DNA of 64,000 nt from Polytrichum commune. Taxonomy: Eukaryota > Streptophyta > Polytrichopsida > Polytrichales > Polytrichaceae. The position numbers and the translations under genes were made by a program. The stretch spans positions 18,724,001-18,788,000 of the forward strand of contig OX485809.1 of assembly GCA_950295325.1 (NCBI GenBank), in the 5' to 3' direction. Position 1 is the first letter of the stretch. The number at the start of each line of letters is the position of its first letter. Positions 34,092-44,451 of this stretch are shown piece by piece. The notes below the pieces were generated by a model. The model saw only the letters and a program-made list of their open reading frames with translations, ran no database searches and had not been told where the DNA came from.

Positions 34092-34901
34092 TCAAATGAG
34101 TTTATTATATTTCGCGTGAGCGTACAACTCTCTGTACATATAGTCCTTCGGATCCATGTATCTTTCGCCTATCGGATTACAACTAAGGAACCGGGGCACG
34201 GGTAGTCCGCTCCCCACGAGCGTTTGAATGTACTTAAGTAGGTCTAACAAAAAGCGGTCTCGGACCTTCTCGACCGTCCACGTGGGGCAAACTATGAAGT
34301 TCGAGGTCGGGTTCAAAATGTTTTTGGAAGCGCTGTCGTCCACCATCAACGTGTTGTCACGGGTGGGGCGAACGTCGTAGGGACAGCCGACCATGGTCGG
34401 ACGCTGGTCCCATACGACTGGCTTCAAGACCTTAAGAAATTGGTTTACGGCGGGGTTGTTGGGCTTTTTCACAACCCTGCCCTCGGGGGTGTATAACGTT
34501 CTACAAGAGTCCTGTCCTAGGACCAAGCACGGGGGTTGGAGTCCCTTGAAGATGAACTCCACGACGGCCTGGGTGTTCTCGGACTTCATGGAGCTCCACA
34601 CGATCACCCACCATTTGGATAGGGCGACCTGCAGGAAGCGCCGAAGCCACGGGCGGAGGTACACTAGCTTGCTTTTGATGTACGCGGGGGGACCATCGTA
34701 GTTGGCGTCCTCGGGCTTGCAGAAAGGCACCGTGGGGACCCTCGGACAATGCACGCACTGGACAAGGACCCCGTTGAGGTCTAGCACCAGGAACCGGGTC
34801 TTGGGAGGCGAAGGTGGCGAGGGCAAAATCGGGGGGACCACCACGCTGTCCTCCACACTCCTCGGAGAGGATCGGTGGGGAGCTGCGACGCTATGCTCCA
34901 A
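34092..34901 (-). CDS. FCP1/HAD-like phosphatase-family protein
   Basis: A 269-codon frame from MEHSVAAPHRS. It shows the HAD motif LVLDLNGVLV (about residue 37), RPWLRRFL, the second motif VIVWSS, a KPNNPAVNQFLKVL segment, and the third motif NTLMVDDSASKN with NP. These are the landmarks of the FCP1/NIF family, in the DLNG form found in plant HAD proteins: the nucleophile Asp is kept and the second Asp is Asn. It might bind or dephosphorylate phosphoserine substrates, but catalysis is uncertain. It lies about 0.5 kb downstream of, and on the same strand as, the ParB/methyltransferase-like gene. Confidence 0.8.
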   Translation of the reverse strand: MEHSVAAPHRSSPRSVEDSVVVPPILPSPPSPPKTRFLVLDLNGVLVQCVHCPRVPTVPFCKPEDANYDGPPAYIKSKLVYLRPWLRRFLQVALSKWWVIVWSSMKSENTQAVVEFIFKGLQPPCLVLGQDSCRTLYTPEGRVVKKPNNPAVNQFLKVLKPVVWDQRPTMVGCPYDVRPTRDNTLMVDDSASKNILNPTSNFIVCPTWTVEKVRDRFLLDLLKYIQTLVGSGLPVPRFLSCNPIGERYMDPKDYMYRELYAHAKYNKLI

Positions 34902-35385
34902 ACCCTGCGGCGACGAGCGAGAGAAGGCGGACGAGGACTATGTTATGCTATGTCCATCTCAAGCAGAACGGAAATTTTGTGCAAACACAAGAAGAATTGG
35001 ACCATTGGTGGCAACAAAAACATACAAGGGGAACAACATACATTGGGACACGGATGCAAACATATGGGCGCCAAAAATAATAATTTTATTTTTACAAATC
35101 TCTATGTACAATTTGATTGGGGGGGGGGGGGACCGCGGTGAACGAGGGCATTCACACTATCCTAATTCTACATCTACAAAATTGGTTGCGCGCCGCCAAG
35201 GTCGAGCATAGTCGAGTGCAGGTGAGACGAAGGGGATCGCGGGGGGGCACGTTGGGGGGAGGGGGAGCAAGTGTAGAGCATGGGGGGCAGGGGGTGTGCA
35301 TTTCCTCCTAGCAAGGGGGACACGACCACGCCAACAAGACAATGACCCAGCAAGTTTGGGTCGGTCGACCCAAACTGGGGAGGGC
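34902..35385. other. Intergenic, G-rich runs and one palindrome
   Basis: Non-coding between two minus-strand genes. Contains G runs (35119-35131, 35237-35290) and a palindrome at 35355-35374 just past the stop of the ParB/methyltransferase-like gene. Confidence 0.5.
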
Positions 35386-35766
35386 TCAGTGTATTACCTC
35401 GCCCTGGTCATGTCTCGACGATGTGGAAGCCTCCACCGTCCCCGCTGCCCCGCCTCTCTCGCCACCGCCTTCTCCGACGACGTCAGGAACCTTCTCCTGC
35501 AAACGATCGGCATCAGGCCCTTGTCCTAAACCAATCTCCGCATTTGCATCATGCATGGGTTCATCGATTTGGTTAGGAGTAGAGGTATCACCAGGCCCTT
35601 GCAAGCCTTCAACATCTAGCATGGCCGTGTCTAGTTGACACCCATGTTGGTCAAGGGAGGACTGCGCTGCAACGGGGTTTGGGTCGGGCGACCCAAACTG
35701 TCCTGCATCTGGAGAGGGCCCTTCGGACACTCCAGTGGATGGTGGGTTTGGGTCGGTCGACCCAAA
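35355..35766. repeat. Palindromes in the 3' end of the coding region
   Basis: Copies at 35355-35374 (3' flank), 35678-35697 and 35747-35766. The last two are inside exon 3 of the ParB/methyltransferase-like gene and encode FGSPDPN and FGSTDPN on the minus strand. Confidence 0.92.
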
Positions 35767-38700
35767 CATCCTAGGGTCGTCCGATTGGTGAGGGGGCGCC
35801 ATGACTATCGGGGGCCGAAGTGGTGGAGGGCCCAAAGGGGAGGAGGCTCCAGAGACGCGCCAGATGTTGGGGTCATCCACTTGCTGGACCGGCGCGTACG
35901 GAACTTGGTGGGGCCGAATCAAGTGCTGGAAGCTGAAAGACGATTGCGGCACAGGCTGCTGAGGGATGCTCTGCGGAGGGAAGCCGGGGGGCAAGTGCGG
36001 GAAGGAGCTGGAGGGAGCCACCACCAAACCTTGCGCCCACATTCCTTGTATCACTTGTGATATCAATTCGGCGTGGGACGGAGGTTGGGCCATTGCCCTC
36101 TGTCGTTCCTGCTCCAACAGGAGAGCCCTTAGCTCTGCTACCTCGTTCCGCATTGAGGGTTCTTCCGCGGCAGCCTTCTGCAGGCGGACTCGCTGCTCCT
36201 CGTCCCTCCTCATCTTCTCGTTCGCCTCCTCCACAGTCAGGACCTCGGGCTTCACCCTAACCATGCCAGCGAACGCTGTCGGGGACGGGGGATCTGATCT
36301 TAGCCGTTTGGCGAGCTCAATGTCATCGTCGTCCTCGCTGCTTATGGCAATGGTCTCCTCCACGGAGTAGTCGCCATACAGCTTCTTCCCCTTCATCTTC
36401 CTCCTCTCCCTGAACGTGGCGGTCGCGTCCCTGGAGTACATGTCCCGTGCATCGTCCACCGTCAGGACGGGCACGAGCTTACTCTGCGGGGTTGCCGCCC
36501 GCATCCCCTTCTTCCGTTGAGGGGCTTCGGATTCTTGCGTGAAGCCCGTTGCCCCTTCCTCCACGTCGCCTTCCTTCTCCGCCTCCTCGTGCTCCTCTTC
36601 TTCCTCCTCCTCCTCGACATCGCCACCTTCTGTGCGGGACGGATTGCCCGGATGCAACCCGACAAGAGGTTCGGGTTCTTGGGTTGTAGCCCTCATGGCC
36701 ATTTCTTCCGGGTTGATCCGCCTCACCCTATCAAGAGGGTTTTCGCCCCCCTGAACAACCTCGTCGACGTAGCTACCCGGGATCCAATCGAGGATGTCCA
36801 TCTTCTTCGCCAACGATCTCTGCGTCCTGTAAAATGGCAGATCGCCATCCTCTATGTAGGAGTATATACTCAGCCCCGACATCTACACAATCCAAGTTAT
36901 ATAGACATTAGAATTAGGCGAGGGACATAAACAAGACCAAGTACAATGTGTAGTTTGGGTCGATCGACTCAAACCAACAAAGAGCCTAGTTTGGGTCGAT
37001 CGACCCAAACCAACAAAGAGACTAGTTTGGGTCGATCGACCCAAACCAACAAAGAGCCTAGTTTGGGTCGATCGACCCAAACCAACAAAGAGCCTAGTTT
37101 GGGTCGATCGACCCAAACTGCGCACGAGTTATAGAAAGTCGCTTACCATGGCAGCATAGATAGGTTTAAAGCCTCCGAAGACGTTGAAGATGCAATCCCC
37201 TCTCCTCGTCAGCGTCCTCATCATTCTCACGTAAAATTCCATCCGCAGCTCATCTAAAGGATAGTTCGCGTATTTAGCCTCGTCGTAGAGGCACTTGTTG
37301 ACACCCAACCCTTCTGGAACTTGGAAGAGTTTGTCCATCCGGGATATAGGGTGGTTCGGCACCTTCAGCAACTCCGCTTTGTACACGAAGTACAAACACA
37401 AGACGTTGACGAACTTGGTCTTCTTGTCCCTCAACGTCGTGTAAGCTCCCTCCGCCGGTGCGGCGATGTAGTGAGACTTGGAGACTGCATACTCCGGCTG
37501 CAGTTTCCGGACAAGCTCGTACACCTGCTCCGCCCTCCTATCCTCGACTATCCAAAGCCAGATATCTACCTCCCTGAACTTAGGGCTTGCATAATCGACG
37601 AACTTAGATAGGAAGGGGTCATAGAAGAGGGTGCTCATCGTGTCCTCAAATGAGCTTCCAGGAATATTCCTGAAATCAATCATCCCAAAAGGAAAGCGGT
37701 CCCTTGCTTTCGTCCTTATCGCCATTCTGGCGTCTTGACCTGGCCAGCCCTGAATTTTCAACGGGTCGGCGGTGACAAGGTTGAAGTACGCTTCCCCTTC
37801 AAACTGGACAATCTTCTTCTCCTTGATGAAGTTCGAGAACGCACGCGTTGTGTGATCCGGAAGCGCCCGGTTCTTCCCACCCTTCACCATCTTGGCCCGC
37901 AAGAAGTCGTCCCCCGCTTCCCTTATTAGAGCCGCCATGGAGGCACTGGTGAACTTATATTCAGCTTTGAATGCTCTCCAGTTAGCCTCATGGACCTCGC
38001 CGTCCACGACAATATTCCTCTCTGGCACTAGTTTATGCAGCTCCTGCACGATAGTCGTCTTCTTTTTCCTGTTATCCGTCCATTCCTTCATGGTGTAGCA
38101 TGAAGGAACGAAGGATTTGGGCTTTTGGAAGACAATCTTCGGGTGCACCCAACACCTCTTCGCCGTGGGTGCCACGTGCAGGATGTGAGATGCCGCCTTC
38201 TCCACCTCCGTCTCTGACAGCCCTTGAAGAGTTCTAAAGAACTCTCTCACGAGAGGCTTCATCTGCTTGAAGCGCGAGGTTTGGCTGAAGAAAATGCCAG
38301 TGTCGGGGTCGATCAAATCCCCCGTCTCGTGCTTTTCAAACACGGTTTTCCACTTCCTCCAAACTGAGTCAGATGCTGTAATCAAGTAAATCTCCCCCTT
38401 GAGGTCGTTGTATTTCTTCTGCTTGTGGCTCGAATTATCAATGGAGGAGAATTTGTTGATCATTTGGTATTTGAAATCCTGCACGTCCACAAAACAGAAC
38501 ATTTGAATGCGTGTTAGATATGTACATGTGATTTCCAACCCATATCATGACCAACATCTGCAACAACAGTTTGGGTCGATCGACCCAAACTAAATAAACT
38601 AGCTGCATCAGGAGTTTGGGTCGGTCGACCCAAACTAAATAAACTAGCTGCATCAAGAGTTTGGGTCGGTCGACCCAAACTAAATAAACAAGGCTGCATC

Positions 38701-40107
38701 AGGAGTTTGGGTCGGTCGACCCAAACTAAATAAACAAGGCTGCATTAGGAGTTTGGGTCGGTCGACCTAAACAATACTCACCTCCCATTTGGGATTCTTG
38801 TCCTTCGCATTCTCCCTCTCCTTGGGAGGCCTACCATAGAACTCCCACACCTCCCGCGAGGCCATGATATTCCTTATCCAGGAAGCTTGGTAGGCCCTCT
38901 TCTTATTTCCCATATTGAAGTACCGGGAGATGTCGCTGAGCTTGGTCTCGTCGTCAGACCACACCACTAGTGCCTTCCAAACCTTCAGCTTTTCCTTCTG
39001 ATTGTTCGGATCATCCCACTCATTCATGAGTTGGATTTTCTTGGATGCCTCCACGTTGTGCTGGCCGTCTATGAGCCAAAAATCGCCCTTCTGAATTGTG
39101 GGCCACATTTCAGGTGTAGGCATTTTCTTGAGACCCTGTGGCATCACTACTATCGTTTGCCTGTCGTCTTTAAACTGCTCGCAAACGATCTGCGCGATTA
39201 TCCAGTCAACGTAGGCGTCCTCCTTTGCCCGGACACACTTCTCCGGTGGCGCTAGATGGCACTGGCTGATGTTCACGTCGAACTTAAAATCCCTGCCCAT
39301 GAAAAAACAGTGGGAGCATTTCGTCGTGAAATTGTTCACGATTTTCTGCAGCTCCCCTGCATCCACCTCTTCGCCGGGCTTCGGCATGCGCAACTCCGGT
39401 GAGACTGGCTCGTCAGTCATCACAGATGACTCTCTCCCCCTCTTGGATGGAGTTGTTTGACGGCTCCCAGAAGGTGTAGGCGTCTCGCTATCCGCAGGTG
39501 TTTGGGAGGGAGTGGTCCTCCGCGAGTCAGCCGGTACTGGTCGCGGCTTCCTCACCGATTGAGGTCTTGACGACCCTGCTCCTTCCTCTGTGGTTGCTTT
39601 CCGCCTCACGGGTTGCTGAGACTTGGTTTTGCTCTGCAGGGCTTTGTTGAGCACGCTGATTGCATGCTTTAGTTTCGTGAATCTGCTCGACACCTTTGTG
39701 TTCGATGTACTGTTATCGATGAATATGGACTCCGGTTTGATGACGTCTGGTTCTACACATGTTTCTTTTGCATAGATAGCGTCAAAGGGTTCGGAGAACT
39801 GGTGCATAAACATATGCGCGTTCTGGACAGCGTTGTTCTCGAGGATGACATCCACGTAGTCTCCAAGAGACTGAACCGATGCCACCTCCCACCCCGTAAG
39901 AGTAGCCCATGTGTGCTTCTCCACGGTCCCAACCTTCACAACAAAAATCATTTTGTATTGCGAACCCTTAACCACTTGTATAGACCACGCGAGGACAAGC
40001 CCGTCCTTAGGGGAATAGGAGTCATCCTGCGGGGTTTCGTGCTCCTGCCACAACATGTCCGGCGCAGGCATGAACCACCTTTCGCCGGGTCTTTTCTTTG
40101 GAGCCAT
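35386..40107 (-). CDS. ParB-like / N4-N6 DNA methyltransferase-like fusion
   Basis: Three exons, 40107-38782, 38478-37147 and 36882-35386, sum to 1385 codons including the stop. ATG at 40107 follows directly after a TTACAG acceptor, so there is a leader intron. Residues about 290-430 resemble a ParB/sulfiredoxin-fold domain: GDFWLIDGQHNVEASKKI at about 343-357, then KVWKALVVW. Exon 2 and the start of exon 3 resemble the end of a beta-class N4/N6 DNA methyltransferase: RMMRTLTRRGDCIFNVFGG, AAM, then YSYIEDGD, which align to the SAM-binding DPFAGSGT and GIE elements. The SAM motif is altered (NVFGGF) and no DPPY motif is visible, so activity is doubtful. Exon 3 is acidic, then Gln/Pro-rich and coiled. 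It contains two palindromes read in frame. Confidence 0.72.
36954..37117. repeat. Palindrome array A, five copies, ~36-bp period
   Basis: TTTGGGTCGATCGACCCAAA at 36954 (one mismatch), 36990, 37025, 37062 and 37098, separated by a near-constant CCAACAAAGAGCCTAG spacer. The array lies wholly in the intron between exons 2 and 3 of the ParB/methyltransferase-like gene. Confidence 0.95.
38570..38771. repeat. Palindrome array B, five copies, ~45-bp period
   Basis: Copies start at 38570, 38615, 38660, 38705 and 38752 with a different spacer (CTAAATAAACTAGCTGCATC). The array lies in the intron between exons 1 and 2 of the same gene. Confidence 0.95.
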
Positions 40108-40134
40108 CTGTAAGAAAATAATGTGCAATGTTAG

Positions 40135-40550
40135 TTTCGGTCGTTCGACCCAAACATCTACGACATGAATAGGTTTAGGTGGATTGTATATTTATATATT
40201 TCAGCATCATTTGTATTGATAATAAGAATGTTTTGATTATTGGGTGGATTTGCATTTTATATTGTTTGTGACATGCAGGATTACTTGATACTTTTCCTTG
40301 ATACATTCCTTGATTATTATTTTTTAGTGGATGTGAATTTTATATTGATGCAAAAATCATGGATTTCTTTATGAGTTTATAATTAGAAGACGTTGTTTGG
40401 GTCATTCGGCCCAAACATGATGCTTTGTTTTGTGTTTGGGTCGGTCGACCCAAACAAGAGACTGTGTTTGGGTCGGTCGACCCAAACAAGAGGCTGTGTT
40501 TGGGTCGACCGACCCAAACCTGTGGCCGTGTTTGGGTCGTCTCCCCAAAC
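40135..40550. repeat. Palindrome array C upstream of the ParB/methyltransferase-like gene
   Basis: One copy at 40135 in the leader intron, then copies at 40396, 40435, 40467, 40499 and 40531 with ~32-39-bp spacing and a third spacer type (CAAGAGACTGTG). The outer ones are diverged. Confidence 0.9.
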
Positions 40551-40789
40551 TTTCCTATTTTAATGTAATTTTTAAAAGTTGGCACGTAGCATATACAATG
40601 CTTATGCGTTGTGTATGCTACAATACCTTCAATTGACAAACACTTATTGCATATAATAAAAGAAAATACCTTTGTTGTATGTAGCAGTTGTTGTAAACAG
40701 TTGCTTTAGAACAGGTGTTCTTCTTCCAATAACACAGAAACAGTTGAATGTAACCTCTCACACAAATCCACAATCTCTCATACAACTCC

Positions 40790-41215
40790 TAGATCTCTTT
40801 TGAATCTCTCAAACAACAATTCAATACTTCAAACAACCTCTGAATCTCTAAGAACAAGTGAATCTCTCAAAACAATAACTGACTCTCTCAAATGACTTAG
40901 ATATCTCTCAAACAACAATTGAGTGTTTCAAACAACCTCTGAATCCCTAAGAACAAGTGAATCTCTCAAAACAATGACTGACTCTCTCAAATGACTTTTG
41001 TATCTCTCAAACAACAATTGAGTGTTTCAAACAACCTCTGAATCCCTAAGAACAAGTGAATCTCTCAAAACAATGACTGACTCTCTCAAATGACTTTTGT
41101 ATCTCTCAAACAACAATTGAGTGTTTCAAACAACCTCTGAATCCCTAAGAACAAGTGAATCTCTCAAAACAATGACTGACTCTCTCAAATGACTTTTGTA
41201 TCTCTCAAACACCTC
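40790..41215. repeat. 99-bp tandem repeat, about four copies
   Basis: The unit contains GACTGACTCTCTCAAATGAC, with unit starts at 40976, 41075 and 41174, exactly 99 bp apart and nearly identical; the first copy is more diverged. Confidence 0.9.
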
Positions 41216-41781
41216 CTGATTATCTTATAGAACTCCTAAATCTCACAAACTCTCCAACTACAATACAGCCTCCAAAACCCGCAAGCTTAGAATGTTGGAA
41301 AACCCTTCAACAATCTTCTACTTACTTCACTCTACAACAATCACTCTACTAACTCTCACGCACTCTAAAACTCTCTCCTTAGGTTTCTGTTCTATTGCAA
41401 ACACTTCCTAACTTCTACAGCTTGAGAAGGGAGGGAAGGAGAAGAATCAGTAGGCGCCAAAGCAACAAGAAGGGAGGGAAGAGAAGAAAATCGCCACCCT
41501 GAATCGCCACGGCGCTTCGCGAAAGCGGCGCTTCAGGAGAGGCGGCGCTTCCACAAGAGGCGCGGAGCGAATGCTTGGCGCGGAGAGAGAGAGAAAGAGC
41601 GAAAAGTTGTGACGGCTGGGGTTTTGTATGCCTCGGGAATTGGCCCCCAACCGCACGAATAGGGTGCCAACGGGATTAGGGCACCAACGGAATTAGGATT
41701 ACGGGGAACCCTAAATCCTAAAGCCAAACTGTAAACCCTTAGCGGGCATTAGTATTTTCAAGACACTTTGGAGTACCCTAA
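41216..41781. other. No recognisable gene
   Basis: Sequence between the 99-bp repeat and a MITE. Minus-strand ORFs at 41447-41727 have no recognisable domain. Confidence 0.4.
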
Positions 41782-42312
41782 TGGGGCATTCCCACTTGAC
41801 TTTAGTTAAGACCCTCACTATTTTATAAAGACCGGGTTAAGCTCCCTCGGTTATAGCGGAGGCATCCAACTATCCCAATGCACCTACAAGAACTTGCTCC
41901 GGAGATTTTCAAGTAGGTTTTAGTTAAGTAGCTTTCACACATGTTCATGGTTTTATCTACCAAGCAATGAATGTTGGGTAGTTTTTGTCCCATCCCCAAA
42001 TGCCTTACTACTCACCTATCTTACCATCGGTTTTTGTTAATGAAGCTCCTCGTGCCCTCATAGCTAAGACTAAAAAGCAACCAATCACAAGGGTGGGAGG
42101 CGACACTTTTAAAATTCCTATATTCTTGCCTAATGTTTAGGTACCGATGGGAGCGTCGGTGGTTGAGGCTTAAAACCTCCACTTTTAAGCCATGCCACAT
42201 CATTTGCCACCTAGGCTCGGCACTAAAAAGAGCCATATGTGTGAAACCTAGATAACTAAAACCGCATTTAGACTAATACTACTTCTAACTAATGTCAAGT
42301 GGGAATGCCCCA
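41782..42312. mobile_element. Tourist-like MITE, 531 bp
   Basis: Terminal inverted repeat TGGGGCATTCCCACTTGAC with further matching inside (TTAGTTA). Target duplication TAA (41779-41781, 42313-42315). The TAA target and G-rich end fit a Harbinger-mobilised MITE. Confidence 0.85.
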
Positions 42313-42761
42313 TAAGGTGCACATCAAATGCGGTATTCTACAAAATGAAACCATTTATACAACTAATGCATTTTTACAATGCAACGTTATGCTAAAACTA
42401 AGACTTAACCCCTACTCACATGACACCATAACCTAAATTTCCCAAACAAGTTGAAATCATTGGTTTCTCTTTTGTTTGAGCAAGTTAGAAAAATAATACA
42501 ATTGCGTGACATTTAACGATGTAATCGTTGACATTTAGACTTTACCAATGATGCCAAGAACTCACACAATATGCAATGAATAAAAAATATAACCCCCGTC
42601 CCCCAACATGAAATTCGGAAATTTAGGATATTTGAATGTGTTTGCTAAATGTATACCTTCCCCAAGAGCATTTTCTCAGGGTTTGGAATTGCATGATCCT
42701 TATGTCGAAATGCTAACATGCTCAAGTTTTTAGTAAATCCCTTACATACTCACTTGAATGA
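42313..42761. other. No recognisable gene
   Basis: AT-rich, non-coding spacer between a MITE and a tandem duplication. Confidence 0.4.
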
Positions 42762-43592
42762 ATCACATAGTCGCCAATAAACCATGGATCGTGATATATG
42801 TACTTCGAATGTGATATAAAAGTAAATCGGAGAACCACAACATCAAATGAAGCCCTTTGACGCAATCATGTTGTTATTGAATGTTCCCTCCACGTATATT
42901 ACATAATGGCGCAAGATAAAGTTCATGTTGTTTGTATGTGGAGGTAGCAGTGAACAACTACGAATTTTTGTATTTAGGGTTTAGGGTTTAGGGTTTAGGA
43001 GTTAGGTTTATAACATATTAATCTATCCAATATTAACATATAACATTGACTTACTGGTGAGAATAGGTTTTTACTGGAAGGTAATAGAAAAGACGATCTT
43101 GATTATGTTTATTTGTTATTACGGACGTTTAAACGTGATATAGTGAATGGTCTTGTGTTTATTCAAATAACATGAAATGTTGTGGATGTTATTAGGGGTA
43201 AGGGGTTCAACTTTGGATGTTTTGCTCACTTTAGGGAATCACATAGTCGCCAATAAACCATGGTTCATGATGTATTTAATATATGGAATGTGATGCAAAA
43301 GTAAATAAGAGAAGCACAACATCAAATGAAGCCATTCACGCAATCATGTTCTTATTCATTGTTCCCTCCACATGTATTGGATAATGGAGAAAGATATAAC
43401 AGATATTGTTTGCATAATATGAAGAAGAGTCTAATAGGAAGGTTATAGTAAATACAATCTTGATCATGTTAATATGTTATTTGGGACGTTTAAACATGAT
43501 ATACTAATTGGTTTTGTATTTTGTCAATACGTATTTCATGTTGTGGATGTTATAAGGGTTTAGGGTCCAACTTTGGATGTTTTGGTCACACA
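42762..43592. repeat. Tandem duplication of a ~360-470-bp segment
   Basis: Copy 1 (42762-43228) and copy 2 (43229-43592) both start GAATCACATAGTCGCCAATA and end near AACTTTGGATGTTTTG. Copy 1 contains about 100 extra bp including TTTAGGG repeats at 42976-43000. Confidence 0.82.
42974..43000 (+). repeat. Short interstitial telomere-type repeat
   Basis: Three to four TTTAGGG units. A second, shorter run is at 43745-43763. TTTAGGG is the usual plant telomere unit. Confidence 0.85.
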
Positions 43593-44170
43593 CATTAGTA
43601 AACTTGAAGTGAACTTGAGGATGGATTGAAATAACATTAAAAGATTGAACCAAAAAGCGACATTGCTAGTTAGTATCCCCTTAACAACGTCCACATACGT
43701 TTATCATTGCCACACTTCCATGCGAGATAACAGAGCCGCAATGTTCTAGGGTTTAGGGTTTAGGGGAGACAAATAAATAATTTTATTCATCATGACAATG
43801 GCCTCAAGCCTTGGAAACTCTCTCATAATTGCAACCTCCAAATGGCCCCAACCCCACCTAAATAGGTTTGCACTTGAAAGCATTGAATGGAGTTGTGGTT
43901 GGGTATACATATTGGTTAAAATATACCGTTGTGACACTTGAAAAAATTAATGTGGCCGCCACCCTTCCTCCCAATGTCGTATGTCATATACACACAAAAC
44001 CAAAAAAAGATTAAATATCATAGACTAAGACATATGACGGCTGGGGTATGAGAGGGGCATTGAAAGATGCGCATTTTCTACAATAAACAGAAAACGGGGA
44101 ATTCTGTCAGGAGGTTTGAAATAAGAAGGCGGGAAAGGCATCCAATGAGGAAGTCGGGCAAGTGGAGGTG
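43593..44170. other. No recognisable gene
   Basis: AT-rich sequence upstream of the putative promoter at 44176. A minus-strand ORF at 43746-43937 is not convincing. Confidence 0.4.
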
Positions 44171-44175
44171 GATAG

Positions 44176-44183
44176 TATAAAGG
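44176..44183 (+). promoter_or_regulatory. Candidate TATA box
   Basis: TATAAAGG about 1.57 kb upstream of the DUF7869-like start codon. A long leader with the palindrome array D would lie between them, ending in a TGTGTAG acceptor just before the start codon. Confidence 0.4.
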
Positions 44184-44451
44184 GGCGCACCCCCCAAAAG
44201 TTGGTTCTTTTTTGCTCTTCTCCCACTCCTGAATTCGTAGAGAGAACTCTTAGTCGGAGCTGTACTTCGAGGTTCGTTCACGCTGTTGTTCATGAGGACC
44301 TATTCACAGCATGCAAGTCCGCAGTGAACTTTGCAATGAGATGAAATTCCACACACCTCTCAATATCCGCTGCATTATACGCCGCATTATACGCTGTATT
44401 ATACGTCGGTCGACACTAGTGTTGGCGGGTTTCAGTCTGACCCTTGTGAGG

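Noticed and set aside
34902-35385. Extra gene in the G-rich intergenic stretch (ORFs 34702-35342)
   Set aside because: ORFs overlap the antisense of the FCP1-like gene or are G-run artefacts.
36954-37117. CRISPR-like array
   Set aside because: Spacers within each array are repeated, not unique, and the host is a eukaryote with introns; the conserved unit is a palindrome family.
42974-43000. Chromosome end or telomere
   Set aside because: Only three to four TTTAGGG units, embedded in unique sequence.
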